This document shows, piece by piece, positions 1-10,829 of a DNA stretch of 64,000 bases (its first letter is position 1; every line of letters starts with the position of its first letter). Position numbers and translations under genes: made by a program. The notes under the pieces are model-generated. The model saw only the letters and a program-made list of their open reading frames with translations, did not search any database and was not told where the DNA came from. The stretch is taken from the NCBI RefSeq assembly GCF_001949145.1, contig NW_019091366.1:1771373-1835372 (forward strand). Direction: 5' to 3'. Origin of the DNA: Acanthaster planci. Its lineage: Eukaryota; Echinodermata; Asteroidea; Valvatida; Acanthasteridae.

Positions 1-14
1 GTTTTCCCCTCCAG

Positions 15-3000
15 ATCCGGTATTCTGTCCTTACCTACTATCCCCCAAGGCTGCCTTGGCTATGAAGTACACAATGCAACATCAGCCCTGGAATGACGAG
101 TATACGCTACAGCTTAGCAAGGAATAGTAAGTACAAGTCACTCAAATTATTAGAGACCTGTGGTAAACAAAAAGTGATTGGGAAATGTTTTTGAGATTAA
201 CCCTGACCATTCAAAATCAGAGCACCTGAAGGTTTTAAGGCTAAACTAGCATATTTGACAAAAAGTGATTGGGAAATGTTTTTGAGATTAACCCTGACCA
301 TTCAAAATCAGAGCACCTGAAGGGTTTATGGCTAAACTAGCGTATTTGACAGCCCCACTGCTGTATAAAGTTCTTTGATGTTTTTTTTTTTTTTTACTTA
401 AAACTGACTTCAAAGGCAAAAGATTCCTTTGCACCAAATATTTGTGCTAAGAGAAGGTTTGGGTCACTAACAGGAAGCCGTTTTGCAAAGGCAGATATAT
501 CTCGTAGCTCAAGCAAATGTTGTACATTTGTTTCTGAAATGGTTTTTAAAAGACTGCACTTCAACTTTATCGTTGAAAAGCCAGTTCTTTTGGTTTCAGT
601 TTCGTGAAAAGAGACTGGCTTTTGAAAAGATTGTATGGTTTAATCAGAATGACATTGACTGTACCAGCTGGTTACAGATGTAAACTGTTCATAGGGTTGC
701 TGTTTCTGTGTGGATTCATATTGTTTGTGTTTTCCTAAAGAATGATATCAAACCCGTGGTGGTGTCGTCATGTTAACCTTTCTCTTTAGCAGCACTCAAG
801 TCAAATCCACCCTCCCCAGTGAGGACAAGCGACGCCCCCAGTAAGAGCCATGAGAGATTCGTTCCCTGTCCCTCATCCCAAATTTGTTTAACTCACACTT
901 TCCACTGTTCTGGCTGTGTTTTTATGAGTTATAACTGTTGTTTTTGGTAGTTTGCAAACTCATCATCATCATCATCGTGCTTTGTAGTCGTACCTTTCGT
1001 CTTGCAATGTCTCTTATAGAAACCCCTCGGCAACTGGTCCCCAACTCTGTCCTCTTTAGTGGATGTTCCTTCTCTTCTGAAAAACTTCCCTCAGAAACGT
1101 CCTTCTCAAGGCAGGGTATTCTTATAGCAGAGCATTAGAAAACACTGAAGAAAAGATTTCATCTGTTGTTCACTTTTTTTCATTTATCAAAAGTATGTTA
1201 CATGTCAAGCAGAGCAGATGAAAATGTGCAACATTTGATTGATAGTATGATAAAGTACTGAAATGAGGAAGACTCATATGGAAACTTCTTTGAACAGAAT
1301 TTGAACTTTTTTAAGGGAGAAAATGAAAACGAACTAAATATAGAATATTTTGATGAACGTAAAATAGGAAACAATTTTGCTCCAGCTGATATAAAGCTGC
1401 AGTCACCTTTGACCCTACTGATCATTTGTACAGTCAGAATGTTAACCTTTGATAAGTAAACCTTGTACACAGATAAAGAAATCAGATAATTTTCAATAGC
1501 AACAGTGTGAGTGTCATCCAATTAATTGATCTGAAAATTCTTTGTAGTTGGAGCTACTGGAAAGTTGATATATTTCTTTTGTTACTTTTAACATATTTCT
1601 GAGTTAAAAAGGCAAGTTGACTCCAATAACCAGCTCTATTCCCATGTCTCTCTCTTCCCTCACTATCTGGATTCCTACCCTCCCATCCTATCTCTTCCTT
1701 ACATACACACCATGGGCAGTTTCCATGAACCCGCTTGGCTCGCCAATCTGCCCACTGCAGCTGATGATGATAGCGTGATTGATAGTGTGCTTGATAGCGA
1801 GACAGAGGAGGAACCAGAACGTTGGTAAATGGCGCTGTATGATTGCATCGTCAGCGATTGGTCACACTTTGGCTCAAAACGTGCATGAAATACTGCCCTC
1901 ATTGCTTGCTGCTTGCCCAGTTGTGATGTGAAATACTGCCCTCATTGTTTACTGCTTGCCCAGTTGTGATGTGAAATAGTGCCCTCAAAACAGAATTGTG
2001 GCACATAGACTGTAGCATGAATGGTTGTAGTTGGTGGAAACCCCTGTCTATAGAATTGAGCATCTATGGCACAAAGTTCTTGATACATAATCTAATTCCT
2101 AAAAATTGTTATTGCATAGACGTGTCGGGTTCAAAAATCTTACTGCATTAGGAATATCCTAACAAGTCAGAAATAGTCCTTTATTCAAAACATTTATGCT
2201 CATTTTGCAATAAAAGGTGATATCTTTTGAAGCACCAATTTGCAGGTACAAGATCATAATTACTTTATCTCTGGCGAGTTTGAACTCAATTGTAAACTTT
2301 CAAGTCAAACGTGGTTAGACCCTGTGATAATATATGGCTTTGGTTTTAAAAAATTGTATTCAAGAAAAGTATTTATGAAATAATGTAACACCTTAAACCA
2401 CGCACAAGTACTGTCGTTGACCACACTGCTTGTAAACATATCGTCATCAATCATCCCTGCACCTCATTTCATCTCTCATCTGCAAACATTTTATTTTGCG
2501 CATGTTGTCATAGCTATGTTGTATTATTTGTCAACAGGTCAGTGGTTAACTCCTGCCTCTGACCTTCAACTGTTCTTTTGGAACAGAATAGCCGTGCATG
2601 GAACGAACTAATGATTTTATAAATAATGTAACATGTTGATATGCAGAAAACACCAGAGGGCGCTCTGAAGTCATAGGTATGCACAGTCTGTTAGTTGGGT
2701 TCTAATTGCAAGGCTGCTTTATCTGTTGTAGAGGGAGCGTTTCATAGGCTTTATGGTATAACATGATGTAAATTTTACAAAGTATGAAAGAGTGCCCTCT
2801 AGTGTCATTTTGGGCTGCTTCTTTTTGAATTAAACCCCTTTTTCTGTCCGTTACTAATATGAGATTTTTCAGTTAAATTCCAAATCGGACTACCCAATGC
2901 ATTTTGTTTAACATCAACTTATGATACATACATTTATCTCCCTTTCCTACCACTAACATTGGTCATCCCCACTGTGTCTCAGATCAAAAGGATCCCCCAA

Positions 3001-6000
3001 AACAAACTGACTTTTTTTGCTGCCAAGAACCCCTATGCCTGCTTTTTTCCAAGAATTATTGATTGTAATTGAAACAGATTCTTGAACCATTTTTCTCAAC
3101 AGTAGTTTCTAGGGATAGCTTGTTCTGGGACATGGTGGAATGACTCACAAAATGTTGAAATTTTTTTTGTCTTTAGTGTCTAAATCTTGTACATGCAGGT
3201 ATGCATGCATTGTCTTTTCAGCCATAAGGCTCTTAAGACTATTTTTCTTTTGTAAGATTAGCAGTCACTTTTAATATTTTTGACAGATATTTTGTCATCT
3301 TTAAGTGAAGTTGTGTTTGTGGTAGAAGCGATAGAACATTTGCAAAAGTCAGATGCTTTTGTTTTGCTAGATGCGGAATAGAATACATGTCTAAAACAGG
3401 TCTTCCTGTAATCTGAAACCAAAAGCTGATTGCAAAAACATCAATACATCTATTCAATTTTGATTTATTTTGTAAATTTGTGAAATCAGCATTTAATTTT
3501 TCCGTACAGTTACTGGATCCAATTTGTTGAATGTTTCAAATGTTAGCCCTTCTCATGTGAATTAATTTATAGTGAAACCCCAGAAGATGAGAATTTCATA
3601 AAGGCTGTCAACGACCAGTTTGACATCATGCCCCAGAAGATGAAAGATTACCTCCCCGTTTGTCCCTATGGTACGGCCCAGCGCTGTCTGCTTGCTGCAC
3701 AACTCTTTGGTGATGAGGCAGAGACCACTTTCTGGACGGTGGCATTGCAATATCTCAAGGCTGAGAAGGCCAGGTTGAATTGTCCAATCCATAAGGTGTG
3801 TAAGTGAAATCACCATAAGACCACTCAAGAATTGTTTAAATTGTCGAGGTTGTGAGAAGACATATAAAGAACCCACTTTTAAAGCCACTGATTAAGAATT
3901 ACCTGTTTTGAAACTAAAATTTTATGAGAAAGGGACTGCTTTTGTCCAGGCACGCTAATTTTTTCCCGTATTTTTTGTTGTTGATCTCAGTCCACACCAG
4001 ACAATCCTGGAGCTGGTTATCACTCTGATCCCTTCCAAGGTGAAGTGCCTGGTGCCCTGCCCAGTAACAACAGGTCACTCTTGATGGACACCAGGGAAGA
4101 GGAGGTGGTTACCAGCTGCTCTTGCATTAAGGAACCACTGTTGGACACCTGCTATGATACCCTCTGTGATAGCAAGTCGTATCAGGTGGGTCAAGAGACA
4201 TTATCTGAGTTTTGAAGTCATTAAAATTACTGAAATTTAGAATTGTTACCAAATTCAGAACGTAGACTGTAGTACTGTTCACTTTATATGAATAAAAAAA
4301 TTGTAAAATGTGTCTAATAATTTCCTGTTGAAAAATAAACTGAATCTGTTTTTTGGGGTTTTTTTTTTTCAGAAATATCAACTTGAGCGCTTGAGCCTTC
4401 ATGATAGCAAACGATCGACCCACGAGCAGACAATGAAGTGCGCAGAAAACCTCATTCTTTTAGGACAGGTAGAAATTGTTAAGATAACCTCCTAACCATG
4501 CACCTTTTTTTCAGGATTTTGTGATATAGCTGAGGACAGCTATGGCTTACAGTGAGATCTGGTTAAAAAATGATTTGATTTTATGGCCATGTAATAAATT
4601 AAAATTTATTTGGTGTGGAATCAGTTGTTCTTGAAGGATTTCTTGGTTGTATGTACACAGTAGCCAACCAGTGGATCATTTTTCTGGACTTCGATTTTCA
4701 AGGAGCATAGGGTCTCAGAAAAAGTAACAGTGTTTGGAATCTACCATCCTCTGTCAGCAATGGTTTCAAAAACTTTTTGGAGACAATCTCTGGTAGAATG
4801 TTTTCCAGGTACATTTTCAACTTTCCTAGGTATTCTTACCTTGTCTTTTTTTGTCTTTTCTCCAAAGTTTGACCGAGCAGTGCAGTTGTATCTTGAGACG
4901 GAAGCTGAGAATGACAGTTATTACCTAGACTCCATCTTGGCCTGTCTGGTTGCTACGGTGAAATCCACAGGGGCATCACAAAGCACTATTAAGCTGGTGG
5001 CCACAAGTCTCATTGCTAACAACAAACTCTCCGGTAAAAGGCTTTCCAAAACTTATTTCAAGTCATGTGACTTCCTGAAAGGGATTATGTTGATGGTAAT
5101 TAAACTCAGGCTTTTTGAATAGAAATATCCCCAACTCAAATAGTTTTGTCTCTGTAACATTTATTTCACTATAAACTGACTATATTATGACTGTTTTATT
5201 TGTTCTTAGAGGGAGTTCAGCTACTTTGTCTCATCAACAAGGGAATTGATGCCTGCCGCTATCTGATCACCTATGGAGAATGGAACCAAGCAGTTTGGCT
5301 TGCTAAGGTAAACTGGTAATGTTACCATGGTAACACTGAATGAGGGTGATAATTTTTGTCCTACAGGGTTCATGTGAAGGTACATTGCCTTGGATTTCCA
5401 TGGAAACCTAAATTGTAAACAGGTGGAACTTTTTCCTTCCTGGAAAGTATCCTTGTGTTTTTTGCAGTTATAATGAAATTTTTAAGTTTAGGTTGCTTGT
5501 AATTCAAGAGACTTATTTTTTTAACCTTGACTCATAACATTTTGGTTACAATTCATACCGTACCTGAATGAACTAAAAGTTTTGTATCTGTCCATTCTGC
5601 ATCACCTGGATGTGGATCAATGACAGGTGATTACTTAGGTTGAAGTACAAACAGTGAATGTTTTTGAGCAGGTGTTTGGCTCTTTGTTCTTTGTCTTGTA
5701 GGCAACTCTACCCTTTTCAGAGTACAGCGTTGTGCTACGTCGGTACATAGACTATCTCTGCTCACCAGCAGTCAACCAGAAAACCAAAGCAATCTTAGTG
5801 CTGTTATCAATTGGACAGTTCCAACAAGTCTTAGAGGTTCTCATGAGGTCAGTAGCATGTTACCCATGACAGTCAGTACCATTGCATCCCAAATCCAATG
5901 TGTTGGTAGGGACTAATTTTTTAAGCACCGTCATTGGACAGCTTTTGATGGGAATGACAATGATCTTGGTTATATTATTTACATTGGCACATTTTCGAAG

Positions 6001-6887
6001 GCTTTAGAGCACATTAATGTTATTATCAAGGTAACAATTTGTCATCCTGACTGCATTGTACATCGCTTTCACCAAAAATGACCCCCAAAAAATCCCTTTA
6101 GCATAAAAGTGGCATTACGACTAAAAATCAACATATATGTATTCTGTCTGTATTGTGGTAAATGTTTCCACCATTTTGTTTCTTTTTTCGTTTTCTACCA
6201 GCATGCACTATTATGACAGAGCTGGCATGTTTGCTGAGGCCTGTACAGAATTTGATGTCTTGCCAGATACAGAGGAGATAAATATCCTTTTGAGAGGCTG
6301 AAGGATCAGTGTAAACATTTTTTGTTCCACTATCCACCCTGAGCAGAAGCACCCCCTCATTGGTTGAAAAGAGCCATGTTGGTCGGGAGTGTTTATTTTG
6401 CTGGTAGCGATGTACCCATAATGTGCGCATCTCGTAGTCGTTCATGAACCAGTAAAGTGCAGTTCTGACTAAAGGAGCCACCGTTGCTGGGAAAATTGCG
6501 CCCTCTTTTGGTCCAGCTCGGGGCTCATTATTGGCCAAATGGCACAGAGACAAAACAAGTTAAAGTGAGTCTCTAAGCTTGTGTTTGCCAGTTAATTTAC
6601 AAATTTTAGTACATTCTCAAGGGTTTGGAAGTCAGATCTGCTAAACTCAAATAGTTGGCTTGATAATAATCATCATAACCACCCTTGCCATAGTTTCCAC
6701 ATGTTCTTGGATTTTAATTGTCGGCCTTAACCATCGTTAACCACGAACTCTTCTTGAGAAGGTGTACTTGGAGTATGCCCGCTACCTGTTGGCATTGGGT
6801 AACCGTAAAGCCTACGGTTACTACTGCAATAAAGCAGCTGAGAAGGCACAGAAAGTCAACCAGGATCTGGAGTGGATGGAAGACTAA
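15..6887 (+). CDS. WDR11: WDR11, C-terminal half (10 exons, 5'-partial)
   Basis: WDR11 is a beta-propeller protein of the WDR11-FAM91A1 complex, which captures endosome-derived vesicles at the trans-Golgi, and it is linked to ciliogenesis and Hedgehog signalling. Coding exons seen: 15-126, 790-840, 3573-3795, 3991-4185, 4373-4468, 4868-5033, 5210-5307, 5702-5847, 6202-6281 and 6745-6887 (or from 6742). All phases join, giving 435 residues and a TAA stop at 6885-6887. The first exon carries PVFCPYLLSPKAALAMK, the part after the second propeller. Later exons give KYQLERLSLHDSKRST, IKLVATSLIANNKLS, GVQLLCLINKGIDACRYL, YGEWNQAVWLAK and the terminal MHYYDRAGMFAEACTEFD. These match the alpha-helical C-terminal region of vertebrate WDR11 closely and in the same order. 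The N-terminal propellers lie left of the window. Nine junctions fit GT-AG or phase alone; the last appears to be AT-AC. I am very sure of the family and fairly sure of every junction. Confidence 0.95.
127..789 (+). repeat. WDR11 intron with a 91-bp tandem duplication
   Basis: The intron starts with GTAAGT at 127 and ends with TTTAG before 790. About 166-349 holds two head-to-tail copies of a 91-bp unit (starting near 167 and 258), almost identical apart from a few single-base changes in the last third, so the duplication is recent. Nothing else was recognised. Confidence 0.8.
841..3572 (+). other. Long WDR11 intron: microsatellite, 43-bp repeat, CTCF-like motifs
   Basis: No coding exon could be fitted between the joined exons on either side. 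Contents seen: a (CAT)n tract near 961-976; a 43-bp unit repeated about 2.3 times at 1887-1985, each copy carrying TGCCCTCA; and two GAGGGC-type motifs facing opposite ways at 2650-2664 and 2792-2807. The rest is AT-rich and unremarkable. Confidence 0.6.
1887..1985. repeat. 43-bp tandem repeat, about 2.3 copies
   Basis: GAAATACTGCCCTCATTG begins at 1887 and 1930, and a third, diverged start (GAAATAGTGCCCTCA) is at 1973, giving a period of 43 bases. It lies inside a WDR11 intron and is not coding. Confidence 0.8.
6282..6744 (+). other. U12-type AT-AC intron of WDR11
   Basis: The exon ending at 6281 has no GT donor, and reading on gives a stop 17 bases later. The intron starts with ATATCCTTT, the exact 5' splice consensus of AT-AC introns removed by the minor spliceosome. 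At 6725-6731 there is CCTTAAC, the core of the U12 branch site, 10-14 bases before two possible AC ends (6740-6741 and 6743-6744). Either end keeps phase 1 and joins ...DTEEI to ...TLLEKVYLEYARYLL, which is the expected WDR11 C-terminus. CAC at 6742-6744 fits the YAC acceptor rule better. The three signals and the protein fit agree; no transcript was available. Confidence 0.85.
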
Positions 6888-8479
6888 CAGGTGAATCAGG
6901 GGTTTACTCAAGGCACTCAATAATTATGCCAATGAAGTAGTAGAAATTTGACATGACAGGAGGGGATGAAGTGATGACACAGAAGAGAAGATATGATCAG
7001 TGATTCTGAAAAATGCTGACTTCTTGCAACAAAGAAGCCAAAAGTAGTAGAGAGTTACTGGAAAATAGCATGGCTTGAAGCCTGAAGAATTAGCCCCAAC
7101 TGTGAAGTTGTTATCAACTGAAGGTATGAGCACTATTATATTTTGCTGGTAAGGTGGATTTTGTACACACTGCAGAAAATGAAGCAGGCAAAAATTAAAA
7201 GGTCAAGGTTTTGTTCCTCTTGGTGACCTTCAGTGCAAGTTTATTTATTGCTTGCCAGCAAGTTTTTGGCGAGGATTCAAAGTATTATTCTCTGAAGGTC
7301 TTTTCTCTTTTTACATTGAATTAAACCAAGTATGAATGAACATGCCCAAAAGCATTTACAAAATTAACTCTTGTGGGACTTATTAGACATTTACATGGAT
7401 CGTTTTTAAGCATAACTCCAGATTATGAAAATGATTTCAACTGTTGTACCATAAAACAGGAAAACCTTTCACTATTCCATTCCCGTTCCCTTCTTCCTCC
7501 TCATAAAAAAAATTGTATCAAGGCATATCTTGTCTCTTCCTTACCCCAATGCATCTGTAAAATATTTTACCTTGTATATGACCCAGTCTTACAAAAAAGT
7601 CACAGGTCACCAGAGCCACTTTGGGTTAAAGTCTGAAGAAGAGTCTTTCACATGATAAATCAGTTGCAACTTTCAACGTTGTCACCCAAATGATATCCAC
7701 GTTCATTGCGATGTCAAAGGATGAGCTCAGTTTGCTCTTTGTAATGCAACCTTAAAGAAAATTACTGGAAAAAAAGACCTTCATTAAGGCTCATTTGTGG
7801 GATCTGGTGACATGTGAATTTGAAAGGTTGCACACTGAGGTGCAACATATGATATGTACCCTTTCTTATTTTCTTATTCTGTTTGTGGTTTCCTTCTGGT
7901 AGGTGTTAAGAAACAATGACTGACGAATTTCTTTATGACAGGCTACAGATTTTTCCTTCCTCCTAAAAACCAATATTAAGTACATACACAAGCAAGTGAA
8001 GTTTCCCTGCTGTATATATTTTGCATGAATGTATAAATACTTCAACAAAATAAATACGTGTATTTAATTTGGATCAAATGTAGGTGTGTTAAGAGTACTG
8101 AAGAAGCAGAAAAGAGATGCATTGTCACCTTTGTATCTTTGCAAGCATTCATAAATGTCTGTTGGATTGAAAATGAGTCAGATGAAATTTTAACAAAATG
8201 CAAGGTTAACCCCTTGCAATTTTATCTTTTCACAAAGAAATGTTGAAGTGTAAAATTGTAAGACAAAGGCTTCAAAGTCCCTGAAATGTGTTCCTGCACG
8301 GTCACTTGAAAGAACACGTACCTGGAACCAAAATTAATGCTGATTTGGCATAGAAAAGGTATGACTGTATTGTTTGCAGAGAAATCAATCTTCGACAAAA
8401 TTTTAATTGTGAAAGAAACTACAAAGGGGAATTGACTAGGTGGTTATAAATGATTATAAAGATGAACAAAGAAATTGAC

Positions 8480-8565
8480 TGGAGTGGGATTTAAATCAGT
8501 GACCTTTGGAACACCATACCAGTGCTCTATGAACAGATCTATCCAGCCCTACGTTGGTGGGTCTT
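8480..8565 (-). repeat. tRNA-derived SINE unit, minus strand
   Basis: Read on the minus strand it has a degenerate A-box region (GGGCTGGATAGATCTG...AGAGCAC) followed by GCACTGGTATGGTGT and a decayed B-box region. It shares the central AGAGCACTGGTATGGTGT with the unit at 8775-8850, which points the other way. Too diverged to be a working tRNA gene. Confidence 0.5.
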
Positions 8566-8774
8566 CCAATTTGTTAATATGTTTGTTCAGGAGGGGAGTG
8601 CTGCTAGCCAGAAACCAGAAACACCATGTAGCATGGGGATAACACCCCAATAAAACGATACAAGATGGGAAGTCCTGAACAGGGATCACTCCAAGGAGGA
8701 ACTATGTAAATTATGAAAGAAATTGTATCGGGAAAGAGAGAGTGGCAAACGGGAAAAGCCAGCAACAACTTAGT

Positions 8775-8850
8775 GCCGGCTAGCCTAGTTGGCAGAGCAC
8801 TGGTATGGTGTCATAGAGGTTGTAAGTTCAAGCACACCTCTAGCAAAGTT
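8775..8850 (+). repeat. tRNA-derived SINE unit, plus strand
   Basis: TAGCCTAGTTGGCAGAGCAC resembles an A box with D-arm, and GGTTGTAAGTTCAAGCAC, a diverged B box, follows at tRNA spacing. The middle matches the minus-strand unit at 8480-8565, so the two are head-to-head copies of one family. The 5' and 3' limits of the elements were not found. Confidence 0.5.
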
Positions 8851-9846
8851 GTTGCCATTTGAAGACCAAATTGTAGTCGCTCCTCTGCTGCTGCTGCCGC
8901 CGCCATAGCAGCAGCCCGACGACAAAACCAACTTCATTCCTTCAATATCTGTCTATTTATTTTACAATTTGTACAAATACTTTAAACCAACATATCTATA
9001 TATACAGCGACAGAAAATGGCCACTCATTACATCCTGGAATAGTCGTAGACAAACACATTTTTCACTAAAACTGTGGCAATGAGTACTAAGAAAAAGCAT
9101 GACATATGCATGCCTACAAATATTCCACTACACCTGAGGTGCCAGACTATTTGGCATAATACAGCATTTATTTACAGGGTGTATCAAAAAAGTACTCTCA
9201 GAAAGATTACCATGAAAAAAATAGCAACAAGTTTCAAACCTCTTGTTGTACCTGTTGGTGAAGGGTGTAGTTATTTTTATGGTAATTTTCTGAAAGTCTA
9301 CTTTTTATTCTGATAAACCCTGTACCCTGATTTTGGAACCAAATTCAAAAATGGTACCAATATAGTAGGTGAAACATCCAAAGCAATAAATAATGACGAG
9401 TCTGAAATGAAATATACTGAAAGCAAACGGCAGCGTTCTCACTGATGAAGCAGAAGTATTTTTACAAACCAAATACTGTGATGTATGAATGTTATGATGA
9501 TCATTCTAAGAATTATCAGTGTTTGACATTAAATTGGGAGAAATGTGAAAATTATTGCCAAATGCTATAAATAAGAACACAAATTTTCATCATATCATTT
9601 GTCTTAAAAAAATATGCTCTGACATAAAACTTGGACTGTAAATACTTGATTGTACAGAATGATTTAAAGAAAGACTCTGGACGGAATGTGAAAAGGAAAC
9701 AAAAGTAATACCCTAGATATTCAAAATACTAAAAGTATGTCACAAAGTTGCCCTTTGTACACAAAAAGGAAAGATTTACATTGAAGTAGAAACTTCAGGA
9801 AAGAAGTAGCAAAGTATTTGACAAGGATTTCCAGGACGGACAAATA

Positions 9847-10639
9847 CAGTAAACTCCAACTAAGTTGGCATCGCATAACTCGTCATATCGTCTAAGTTGG
9901 CCTTTTGACAAAAGTCCTGATTACCTGTAATGCATTTTCATTGAAAATTTCATTTTTAAGTCGTCATTTCATGTAAGTCGGCATTAAAACAAAATCATGC
10001 TTCGCGATCAGTTTCCTTTGCTGCAGTTGCCAAGAAGTATCAAATGACAAGTCCCGTGCGCGTGGCCAGCATGAGTTCATCAATACCAGTAACCCCTTTA
10101 GTGCTACAGGCATGCGCTCTGTCCATTTTGGGNNNNNNNNNNNNNNNNNNNNNNNNNNNNNNNNNNNNNNNNNNNNNNNNNNNNNNNNNNNNNNNNNNNN
10201 NNNNNNNNNNNNNNNNNNNNNNNNNNNNNNNNNNNNNNNNNNNNNNNNNNNNNNNNNNNNNNNNNNNNNNNNNNNNNNNNNNNNNNNNNNNNNNNNNNNN
10301 NNNNNNNNNNNNNNACTGCACTGTCGAGTTGTGATGTGATACGCAAGTGGCTTGCCGTCCTTGCTTTGTCCTTGGGGGCACATGATCAATTATTGAATTT
10401 GAAGCCCATTAGGATAACAATCGAGAATGAATTTGCTGGGATCGACCATGGAGGAAGAAATAAACCAGGGTAAATCAAAGCCATTGAATTAGTGCAAGGA
10501 ATCATAATGTACATAGGCAATACATGTGTACGTATACGTGTAAGTCAGCAGAATGACGACTTACAGCACAAGTCAGCATTCGCGTGAGTCGTCATAATGT
10601 CTGAAATCCCGAGAGTGCCAACTTAGCCGGAGTTTCCTG
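9847..10639. mobile_element. pogo/Tigger-like non-autonomous DNA transposon
   Basis: The left end, CAGTAAACTCCAACTAAG after a TA, matches the inverted right end, CAGGAAACTCCGGCTAAG, before a TA at 10640-10641. That gives roughly 25-bp terminal inverted repeats and TA target duplications, as in pogo/Tigger (Tc1-mariner superfamily) elements. Internal motifs such as GTAAGTCGGC near the left end also recur inverted near the right end. About 793 bp long, of which 182 are unknown bases. No transposase reading frame is visible, so it is non-autonomous unless the gap hides one. It lies in the probable 3'UTR side of KNDC1. Confidence 0.75.
10133..10314. other. Assembly gap (182 N)
   Basis: A run of unknown bases inside the transposon at 9847-10639. 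Reading frames spanning it are not meaningful. A repeat-caused assembly break is the likely reason. Confidence 0.99.
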
Positions 10640-10829
10640 TATTATTTCCTTTGACTTGAACATATCAAGATAGAACTCACAAGTGTATGGGGAGCAGTTC
10701 AATTATGCAGATGCACATTTACAAAAAACTTTGTGTAAAAGACATTCTTGTGATAGCAGTCAAAATGGCAAAGTTAAAAAATAACGTCTCCAGCTTTCTG
10801 TAGCATCTGTGGCATTTCAAGAGAGTAAT

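Larger units (their letters stand above)
6888..10829. other. Tail-to-tail space between WDR11 and KNDC1
   Basis: WDR11 (plus) and KNDC1 (minus) converge here, with stops at 6887 and 10830. The interval should hold both 3'UTRs. An AATAAA at 8049-8054 could end WDR11 transcripts, and TTTATT at 8956-8961 (AATAAA on the minus strand) could end KNDC1 transcripts; several other copies exist, so this is only a suggestion. Two tRNA-like SINE units (8480-8565, 8775-8850), a CTG/CCG-rich stretch at 8885-8915 and a TA-flanked transposon (9847-10639) lie here. No conserved ORF was seen. Confidence 0.6.

Noticed and set aside
6202-6301. WDR11 exon read on to the TGA at 6299 as a short natural C-terminus
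   Set aside because: The downstream frame YLEYARYLLALGNRKAYGY clearly continues WDR11, and AT-AC splice signals explain the junction.
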